Assembly: GCA_964353455.1 (NCBI GenBank)
Contig: CAYGWP010000343.1
Coordinates: forward strand, 1 to 5,612
DNA length: 5,612 bases
Reading direction: 5' to 3'
DNA from: CAYGWP01 sp964353455
Lineage (GTDB): Bacteria > Planctomycetota > Phycisphaerae > FEN-1346
The notes below the pieces were generated by a model. It was not told the origin of the DNA. It saw only the letters and a list, made by a program, of their open reading frames with translations, and ran no database searches. The position numbers and the translations under genes are program-made. Positions 1-4,617 of the stretch are shown one piece after another; position 1 is the first letter of the stretch; every line of letters begins with the position of its first letter.

Positions 1-87
1 TTTGTGTGCGCGCTGAGATTTCCTTGCGTGGGAGGTTCCGCCAGTGTAAGTGGAGCAAGTAACCCGGCAGCGCTGCATCGCGTTTGA

Positions 88-115
88 GCGCGGTGGGCCT
101 TCTGACCCGCCGCGC
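88..115. other. Strong hairpin, 10-base-pair stem
   Basis: GCGCGGTGGG at 88-97 pairs with CCCGCCGCGC at 106-115, with nine Watson-Crick pairs and one G-T, around an 8-base loop. There is no T-run after it on either strand, so it is not a canonical intrinsic terminator. It lies about 75 bases past the GH15 stop on the minus strand and directly follows the TGA of the open frame at 85-87 on the plus strand. It could stabilise or end a transcript on either strand. Confidence 0.55.
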
Positions 116-140
116 AAGAATGCGCTTGCGTCCAGGCGAA

Positions 141-166
141 CGCGGCGTGTCGGGAGACCCGCCGCG
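141..166. other. Hairpin with GNRA-type tetraloop on the plus strand
   Basis: CGCGGCG at 141-147 pairs with CGCCGCG at 160-166. After one T/C mismatch, GTC at 149-151 pairs with GAC at 156-158 around the loop GGGA at 152-155. That loop is a GNRA tetraloop when read on the plus strand. The hairpin lies 25 bases past the GH15 stop codon, where an operon-end structure would be expected. No T-tract follows in either direction, so termination would have to be factor-dependent. Confidence 0.5.
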
Positions 167-190
167 CTTAACGTTGGTGGACCCGCCGCG

Positions 191-2263
191 CTATGTCGAA
201 GGCTGCGGCCCGGAGGGTTCGGCGCCGCTCTCCCAGCAGTGCGGCGAGAAGTATCGGTCCGCGTACCGGCCGCGCTGGTGGATGTGCAGAATCTTCCCGG
301 CCTGCTCGATGAGGTAGCAGCGTTTTTCGAGGTACTCGACCAGTGCCGCGACGACCTCGGCGTGGCTCCACGAGAGGGGCGAAACGCCCAGCGGTTCGCC
401 CGTCTCGGGATGGACCTGCTCGGCCAGGACGCCCGAAGGAAGGCTCCGCTTTGCGACCCACCGCATCCAGCGGAAGGAGCGGTCAAGTTCCTCGACGGTG
501 CCGGCGGCGGCGATCTCGCATCGCATCAGCCACAAACTGGTGATGAACCACGGGTTGCCCGGCACGCGCTGCGGGTCGTTGACCGAACGGTGCCACGTGT
601 CTCCCTGGTACCGCGCGACGCCGCCGACTGGCGTCTTCACGGCGAGGTTGTCGGTGACCGCCAGGAGTGTGCTGCGGACCTTCTCGTGGTCCGGGTCGAG
701 CGCCCCGAAGAGCACCAGTCCGCAGAGGCTGGAATCGACGGTCATGTCGAGTTGATGTCCGTCCGGGCCCGGGACGGCGGAGCGTGCGAACCTTTGGTGC
801 TGGTCGCTCCAGAGGCGTTCGAGGAGCGCCGCTCGCATGCGGCCGGCGATGCGCCTGTAGCGTGTGGAGAGTTGCGACTCACCGAACGCCGCCGCAAAGC
901 GCGATGCCGCTTCAAGGCCGGCGATCACCGCGGCCACCGTCCAGGTGTGGATGCCCCAGCGTTCCTCCCAGAGGTCGTAGGAGGGCAGAGGCAGTCCGGT
1001 GGCCTCGTCAACGTGGCGTGCCAGGAACTCGGCGGCCTTCATGACCATCGGCCGGTAATGCCTGGCCACGAATTCGATGTCGCGGAACTTCTGGAAGTGC
1101 CGCCAGAACGCCCAGACGACGAGTGCGGTCTCGTCTTCCTGGATCGGAAGGCGGGCCTTGTGGTCCTGGAGCCACGGGTGCCACGAGGACGCCAGGGAAC
1201 AGTCAGGATTATATTTATGTAGAAAATACCCGTCGCGGTGTATGATTTTGGAGCAGAACTCGAAGAACCTGCGGGAGATGCCGCTGTGTCCCGCCTTGAT
1301 GAGGGCGTAGGCCGCCAGCGCCCCGTCGCGGGGCCAGCAATAGGAGTAAGTATCGCGGCTGACGTGGATGATGTCGCTGTCGTTGGCCGCCAGCACGGCG
1401 CCCTGGTTGTCGATCTGCGTCCGCAGTATGAGCAGGCTGCGCTTGAAGAGCCACACCACTTCTTCCGGCACGCCCTCGAAGTTGAACTCCTCCTTGTTGA
1501 CCCAGAGTCGCCAGAAGTTGCGCGTCCGCCCCAGCATCACGTCCGGCGTCTTGTCGAGGACCACCTGGTTGACCTTGCGGACCTCCTGGTACGTGCGGCC
1601 GGCGGCGATCCAGTACCAGACCACGCCCTGGCTCTTGGGGCGCAGGCGGACCTTGACGCCGATCGTCGAATCGACGGTGCCCTGCGCGATGGGATTGCCG
1701 GCCAGGACGCCGTCTTCGGCGTCGCGCCAGGTCCCTTCCAGGCCGCGCGTCGCCTTCTCGCCGCAGGTGAAGTCCTCGACGCCGCAGCGGTTCGGGTCGC
1801 AGCAGTTCACCAGGAGGTACCTGCGGCCCTTGTAGTGGATGACGCTCTGCGTTGCGGGGTCGTAGAATACGGTGTCGCCGACCTTGGTGGCGTACAGGTT
1901 GAAGTCGTGGGTGAAAAACAGCCGCACCTCGCGGTCCTGGGCCGCGAGGTTCGTGACAATCAGGTGCCTCAGATACACGTTCTCGTAGAAGTCAACGCAG
2001 TCTGCGCACTCCAGTCGAACGCCGAGGCCCTTGTGCGTGGCCAGGACGTGCGTGACGAGCGTCTCCGGCTCGTAGTCGAGGCGGATGTTCCAGTCGGGCC
2101 CCAGCCACGAGAACTTTCCGTCGCACCAGACGCCGAAGCGGCTGACGGCGTCCTGGTTGTGGTTCTCCTGGCCGACGTGGGGGAAATAGAGGTCGCGGAT
2201 CTGGTAATAGCGGTCGAAGGTGACGAGGAGGTTTCCGTTGCCGACCGGCACGTCGCGGGGCAT
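191..2263 (-). CDS. Glycoside hydrolase family 15 protein, glucoamylase type, cytoplasmic
   Basis: A 690-residue protein, a normal length for a bacterial GH15 enzyme. This family hydrolyses alpha-glucosidic bonds with inversion; glucoamylases release glucose from the ends of starch or glycogen, while some members are trehalases or dextranases. Residues 1 to about 250 resemble the N-terminal beta-sandwich domain, opening with PVGNGNLLVTFD. The (alpha/alpha)6 catalytic barrel follows from about 265. Visible motifs are YCWPRDG (308-314, substrate site), QEDETA (375-380, E378 as expected general acid), DLWEERWG (430-437) and LAEQ (613-616, E615 as expected general base). There is no signal peptide or membrane segment, so it should act in the cytoplasm, probably on storage glucan or imported oligosaccharides. 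I chose the ATG at 2263 because the family's conserved start follows at once and GAGGG lies 8 bases upstream. A longer open frame to 2641 would overlap the preceding gene and reads as low-complexity Arg/Pro/Ser. It is the last gene of a three-gene operon. Family is certain; exact substrate is not. Confidence 0.93.
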   Translation of the reverse strand: MPRDVPVGNGNLLVTFDRYYQIRDLYFPHVGQENHNQDAVSRFGVWCDGKFSWLGPDWNIRLDYEPETLVTHVLATHKGLGVRLECADCVDFYENVYLRHLIVTNLAAQDREVRLFFTHDFNLYATKVGDTVFYDPATQSVIHYKGRRYLLVNCCDPNRCGVEDFTCGEKATRGLEGTWRDAEDGVLAGNPIAQGTVDSTIGVKVRLRPKSQGVVWYWIAAGRTYQEVRKVNQVVLDKTPDVMLGRTRNFWRLWVNKEEFNFEGVPEEVVWLFKRSLLILRTQIDNQGAVLAANDSDIIHVSRDTYSYCWPRDGALAAYALIKAGHSGISRRFFEFCSKIIHRDGYFLHKYNPDCSLASSWHPWLQDHKARLPIQEDETALVVWAFWRHFQKFRDIEFVARHYRPMVMKAAEFLARHVDEATGLPLPSYDLWEERWGIHTWTVAAVIAGLEAASRFAAAFGESQLSTRYRRIAGRMRAALLERLWSDQHQRFARSAVPGPDGHQLDMTVDSSLCGLVLFGALDPDHEKVRSTLLAVTDNLAVKTPVGGVARYQGDTWHRSVNDPQRVPGNPWFITSLWLMRCEIAAAGTVEELDRSFRWMRWVAKRSLPSGVLAEQVHPETGEPLGVSPLSWSHAEVVAALVEYLEKRCYLIEQAGKILHIHQRGRYADRYFSPHCWESGAEPSGPQPST

Positions 2264-2294
2264 GGCAGTCGCCCTCGAAAGTGACCTTGAACTG

Positions 2295-3611
2295 TCATCT
2301 GGCGTTGGCCAGGCGCGCCTCGGCGGCGGCCAGCAGCGCGGCGGCGTCGGTCCCGTCCTTCGGGAAGAGCGCGACGGCCGTCCTGAGGCGAGGCGGGCCG
2401 GTGTCCTCGGCGGCCGCGCCCGCCAGTTCGGCGGCCTCGGCGGCAAGGATGGTCTGCGTGTCGATGGCTGTCTCGCCTTGCTGCGGCCGGCGGGACCACG
2501 TGGCCGCGAAGCGGTCGGCGGCCGGCCGCCCGCCTTGCCGACCGCGGGCAAGATGCAAGGCGATCGCGCGTCCGACCTTGCCGAGGGCCTCCGCCGCCGG
2601 CGCCGGTTCGCCCGGCCGCGGCCCGAGGAGCACGAGCGCAACCTCCATCTTCTCGCCTGCCGCGCGGGCGATGAGTTTCGACAGGTACGTCCGGAACGCC
2701 TCCGGCGTCAGAAGCCCGGTCTCCGGGTTCCTCAGTGCGAGGCGGGCGAACTGCTCGCGTCCGAGGGCCGCCCGATGCAGGCGGGCCATTGCGCGGACGA
2801 GCGATTCAGCGGCCTGGCGCTCGGCGCTCGCCGCGCAAAGCACGCCGACCGTCACGCCGGATTCCCGCACCGGAATGCAGAGCAGGGGCCCGCCGCGGGC
2901 GGAGTCCAGGGCGAGCGTTTCGCCGGTCCGCACGGCGCGTTCGGCGGCGGCACGCTCGTCCTCGAATCGCGCCTGGGCGACGCCGGGCGCCTGGCCGGGG
3001 GCAACGAGTTCAAGACGCTCGGTCCGGCCGTTCCAGGCGAAGAGGCATCCGCGTGCCGCCCCGATGGCGCGGAGGATGATAGCGGCGCCGTCGCGGAGGA
3101 TCGCCGCGGCATCGGCCGTGGCGAGTTCAGCCAGCGCGCAGGCCGCCTGGAACGCCGTGTCCTCGGCATCGCTCGCCTTCGCGGCGGCGGGCGATGCGGA
3201 ACCGCCGCGACCCCGCGCCAAGACCTGCGGCAGGCGGCTCAAATCGTCCGGAGAGATGAAGTAGTCGGAAGCGCCTTGGGCGACCATGCGGCGGCCGAGA
3301 GGCTCGTCTTCGGGCTTCACGACCGGATAGACAGGCACGCCGGGGTCGGCCCGGCGGAGCGCGGCCAGCAGGTTGGCTTCCGAGCCGGGGATGTCCTCGG
3401 TATTGATGATGACGGCCCGCGCCGGGCGGCGCGTGACGGAAAGGACGGCCTCGACGGCCGCCGCGTGCGTCTCGGCCGGGCTTGCCACGGCGTCGCCCTG
3501 GCGAGCCGGGCCGACCAGCCGCTCGAGCATGACCCGCGGGGCGGGGCTGCGGCAGACGATGACCACGCGGTCTTCGGCGGCCGCAACTTGCTCATCGCGC
3601 CGCGGGATCAT
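2295..3611 (-). CDS. Pseudo-receiver / GAF-like / degenerate GGDEF protein
   Basis: A 438-residue soluble protein with no signal peptide or membrane segment. Residues 14-132 follow the alternating pattern of a CheY-like receiver (VVIVC, AVIIN, VPVYPVV, GASDYFIS), but the phosphoacceptor position reads N70/T71, the acidic pair after strand 1 is missing and the usual Lys of the KP motif is Ser120. Residues about 150-285 look like a GAF sensor domain, with strands such as LLCIPVR and VGVLCA. Residues 290-438 keep the GGDEF framework: NPETGLLTPEAF resembles the usual DxLTGLxNRRxF, and FPKDGTDAAALLAAAEARL matches the domain end. The active-site loop, however, reads AADRF (364-368) and no RxxD inhibitory site precedes it. 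It should not make c-di-GMP; binding a nucleotide or a protein partner is possible. Its ATG overlaps the preceding stop (ATGA), with AGGGGAG 8 bases upstream inside that gene, suggesting translational coupling. The domain reading is mine; no specific function is recognised. Confidence 0.82.
   Translation of the reverse strand: MIPRRDEQVAAAEDRVVIVCRSPAPRVMLERLVGPARQGDAVASPAETHAAAVEAVLSVTRRPARAVIINTEDIPGSEANLLAALRRADPGVPVYPVVKPEDEPLGRRMVAQGASDYFISPDDLSRLPQVLARGRGGSASPAAAKASDAEDTAFQAACALAELATADAAAILRDGAAIILRAIGAARGCLFAWNGRTERLELVAPGQAPGVAQARFEDERAAAERAVRTGETLALDSARGGPLLCIPVRESGVTVGVLCAASAERQAAESLVRAMARLHRAALGREQFARLALRNPETGLLTPEAFRTYLSKLIARAAGEKMEVALVLLGPRPGEPAPAAEALGKVGRAIALHLARGRQGGRPAADRFAATWSRRPQQGETAIDTQTILAAEAAELAGAAAEDTGPPRLRTAVALFPKDGTDAAALLAAAEARLANAR
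3608..3611 (-). other. ATGA stop/start overlap between the first two operon genes
   Basis: On the minus strand the ATG of the second gene (3611-3609) overlaps the TGA of the first (3610-3608). This four-base overlap is a classic sign of translational coupling, in which ribosomes ending one gene restart on the next. It suggests the two receiver-like proteins are made in linked amounts. Confidence 0.9.
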
Positions 3612-4363
3612 GGCTCTTTCTCCCCTTCGCCGAGAAGGAGGCGGAGTTCTTCTTCCGTCAGTTCAATCGTGCCGACTACCTCGCCCTCAAGCAGTTCGTC
3701 GCCGGGGGCCAGGTTGGTCTCAAGCGCGGCCGGGGCCACCGGCGACGGCGGCGGCAGGGGCGAGGTCTCCGGCTTCGCCTCTGCGACCGGCACGGGTTCC
3801 TCAACGACGGCGGCCTTAATGGCAGCGAGGTCGTACGGCGGTTTCGCCTTAGGCTCAGCCTGGGGGGCGGGCTTGCGAAGCGCCGCGATGGACTGCGAGA
3901 CGTCGGCCGCGCGGGATACCTGCGGGTCGGGAAGCACGACCTTCGACGGCGGTTCGGGCGCGGCGGGCGGCGCAGGCGTCGCAGGGGCCGGCGGCGATGC
4001 GACGAGGTCCTCGACAAACTGAGAGACGTCCTCGGTGCTCCCCAGGACCACATCCGCCCCGATGATTTCGGCCAGGCGGCCCTTGTAGTCGAAACCGGGG
4101 GAGTGCCAGGCGACGATGAGCATGCGCGGCCACTCGCGCCGAACGAGCGGGAACAGGCGGAACTCCTGCTGGCCGAACCAGTCAACGCCGACGATGAGAC
4201 AGCCGACGGCCCCGGCGGCCCGCTCGGCCTCGATGACGGCGTCGAAGACCGTGGACGATTCCGTCACGCGCACGCCGGCGGCACCGAGACTTTTCTTGAG
4301 CGCCTCGCCCAGCGGCAAGCCGCTCGATCCAACCAGCAGACAACCGGACGCTACCGGACTCAT
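3608..4363 (-). CDS. CheY-like domain protein with Pro/Ala-rich linker and acidic C-terminal helix
   Basis: A 251-residue protein I cannot name. Residues 7-120 have the strand/helix rhythm of a receiver-like fold (GCLLVGSS, GVRVTES, GCLIVGVDWFG, RMLIVAWHS, IGADVVLGS). D61-W62 sits where CheY has its phosphorylated Asp followed by Trp, but the N-terminal acidic pair is replaced by S13/S14, the conserved Thr position reads A85 and the conserved Lys is absent, so phosphotransfer is doubtful. Residues 122-215 are rich in Pro, Ala and Glu and probably disordered. Residues 217-251 are acidic, with a likely helix at IELTEEELRLLL (233-244), which could be a docking peptide. I prefer the ATG at 4363, which has GAGGT 10 bases upstream. 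An in-frame ATG at 4399 would add 12 residues and falls at the predicted transcription start. Earlier in-frame ATGs up to 4585 lie inside the gap promoter and leader. It is the first gene of the operon and overlaps the next by ATGA. Confidence 0.75.
   Translation of the reverse strand: MSPVASGCLLVGSSGLPLGEALKKSLGAAGVRVTESSTVFDAVIEAERAAGAVGCLIVGVDWFGQQEFRLFPLVRREWPRMLIVAWHSPGFDYKGRLAEIIGADVVLGSTEDVSQFVEDLVASPPAPATPAPPAAPEPPSKVVLPDPQVSRAADVSQSIAALRKPAPQAEPKAKPPYDLAAIKAAVVEEPVPVAEAKPETSPLPPPSPVAPAALETNLAPGDELLEGEVVGTIELTEEELRLLLGEGEKEP
3620..3626 (-). promoter_or_regulatory. Ribosome binding site of the pseudo-receiver/GAF/GGDEF gene
   Basis: AGGGGAG on the minus strand, 8 bases before the ATG at 3611. 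It lies inside the end of the preceding gene, where the same bases help encode the final GEGEKEP residues, so the acidic tail and the ribosome binding site share sequence. Confidence 0.6.
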
Positions 4364-4373
4364 CGCGGAAGTT

Positions 4374-4378
4374 ACCTC
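4374..4378 (-). promoter_or_regulatory. Ribosome binding site deciding the start at 4363
   Basis: GAGGT on the minus strand, 10 bases before the ATG at 4363. The alternative in-frame ATG at 4399 has no purine-rich site at a workable distance. This favours the shorter protein. The site overlaps one copy of the ACGCTTGA motif (4384-4377 on the minus strand). Confidence 0.55.
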
Positions 4379-4490
4379 AAGCGTGGCCGACGCTTTCATG
4401 CCGCTACTATGGCGGATTCCGGGCGGTACGTCAAGCGTGCGTTTCAGAAGAGGTTCGCCGGCGCGGCTCGGCCGGGCAAAAACGCTTGAC
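4377..4490. repeat. Three copies of ACGCTTGA in the divergent control region
   Basis: GTCAAGCGT at 4430-4438 and ACGCTTGAC at 4482-4490 form a perfect 9-base inverted repeat, each holding the TTGAC of a -35 box. A third copy, in the same orientation as the first, lies at 4377-4385 (TCAAGCGTG, 9 bases identical to 4431-4439), at the ribosome binding site of the operon's first gene. On the minus strand 4385-4371 and 4439-4425 match at 13 of 15 positions. Part of the likeness follows from both being -35 boxes, but the ACGC flank and the third copy do not. A shared operator is possible. Confidence 0.5.
4406..4434 (-). promoter_or_regulatory. Promoter of the three-gene minus-strand operon
   Basis: On the minus strand the -35 box is TTGACG (4434-4429) and the -10 box is CATAGT (4411-4406), separated by exactly 17 bases: five and four matches to the sigma70 consensus. 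Transcription would start near 4399, about 35 bases before the preferred ATG. It runs away from the gap promoter, and the two -35 boxes lie about 50 bases apart in an inverted repeat. No second promoter is evident in the 31-base gap before the GH15 gene. Confidence 0.6.
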
Positions 4491-4514
4491 AGTGGCGAAA
4501 ATAGGCCATATAAG
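4486..4514 (+). promoter_or_regulatory. Near-consensus sigma70 promoter of gap
   Basis: The -35 box is TTGACA (4486-4491, perfect) and the -10 box is TATAAG (4509-4514, five of six), with an ideal 17-base spacer. Transcription should start near 4521, giving a leader of about 97 bases before the gap ATG. The strength of the match fits a highly expressed glycolytic gene. Confidence 0.8.
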
Positions 4515-4530
4515 GGCCGGCTGACCGGTA

Positions 4531-4554
4531 TGGCGCAGGAGGCTTTGTGCGCCA
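4531..4554 (+). other. Leader hairpin 1 with AGGAGG at its loop
   Basis: TGGCGCA (4531-4537) pairs with TGCGCCA (4548-4554), a 7-base-pair stem with a 10-base loop. AGGAGG (4537-4542) lies almost wholly in the loop and is a perfect match to the ribosomal anti-Shine-Dalgarno sequence, yet it is about 75 bases from the gap start. A GTG at 4547 and an ATG at 4530 sit close to it. It may be a ribosome standby site, a leader-peptide signal or chance. Confidence 0.45.
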
Positions 4555-4561
4555 GTGGCTC

Positions 4562-4583
4562 GCCGCACGAGCGGCTCGTCGGC
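4562..4583 (+). other. Leader hairpin 2
   Basis: GCCG (4562-4565) pairs with CGGC (4580-4583), and after one bulged C, ACGAG (4567-4571) pairs with CTCGT (4575-4579) around a CGG loop. This gives nine pairs in 22 bases. It lies 20 bases before the gap ribosome binding site, leaving that site single-stranded. It could stabilise the mRNA 5' end or be part of a control switch. Confidence 0.5.
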
Positions 4584-4603
4584 ACAAGGGAATCGTCGCA
4601 GAA

Positions 4604-4609
4604 AAGGAG
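4604..4609 (+). promoter_or_regulatory. Ribosome binding site of gap
   Basis: AAGGAG, 8 bases before the ATG at 4618: near-ideal sequence and spacing, in an A-rich unpaired stretch after leader hairpin 2. It fixes the start codon. Confidence 0.85.
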
Positions 4610-4617
4610 ACTGGTGG

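Larger units (their letters stand above)
1..190. other. Intergenic region downstream of the GH15 gene; no supported gene
   Basis: No recognisable coding region. In plus frame 1 the sequence is open from the window edge to a TGA at 85-87, 28 codons ending in ALHRV. It could be the tail of a gene outside the window, but the residues match nothing I know and the frame may be open by chance. The rest is GC-rich and dominated by short repeats and hairpins, listed separately. The minus-strand operon enters this region after its last stop codon at 193-191. Confidence 0.5.
88..191. repeat. Three copies of the 12-mer GACCCGCCGCGC
   Basis: The same 12 bases occur at 104-115, 156-167 and 180-191. Copies two and three also share a following T. 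The last copy touches the GH15 stop codon, whose minus-strand TAG lies at 193-191. The first two copies each form the right arm of a separate hairpin. The third has no obvious partner of its own. The copies are directly repeated at uneven spacing (52 and 24 bases), so this is not a clean tandem array. It may be a small family of intergenic repeats or part of a transcript-end structure. Confidence 0.6.

Noticed and set aside
88..166. Rho-independent terminators for the operon
   Set aside because: The stems are strong, but no T-rich tract follows on either strand, so I list them only as hairpins.
50..1222. 390-codon plus-strand open frame
   Set aside because: It lies codon-for-codon antisense to the GH15 gene, is rich in Arg, Gly and Ala, and resembles no family. 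Long antisense frames are expected opposite GC-rich genes.
1238..2284. 348-codon plus-strand open frame
   Set aside because: Also in codon register opposite the GH15 gene. The minus strand carries clear GH15 motifs here, so this is a shadow.
2264..2294. Promoter or terminator between the second gene and the GH15 gene
   Set aside because: The gap is only 31 bases and shows just a ribosome binding site; no -10/-35 pair or stem-loop is evident.
2264..2641. N-terminal extension of the GH15 gene by 126 residues
   Set aside because: It overlaps the coding end of the preceding gene, is low-complexity Arg/Pro/Ser, and the GH15 domain starts right at the ATG at 2263, which has a ribosome binding site.
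2220..4022. 600-codon plus-strand open frame
   Set aside because: It runs in register opposite the pseudo-receiver/GAF/GGDEF gene and on into the next one. Composition is Arg/Gly/Ala-rich and low in complexity, with no domain. The minus-strand reading has domain structure, ribosome binding sites and a coupled junction.
4400..4585. N-terminal extension of the operon's first gene
   Set aside because: The frame stays open to 4585, but this covers both promoters and the gap leader, and the added residues show no domain.
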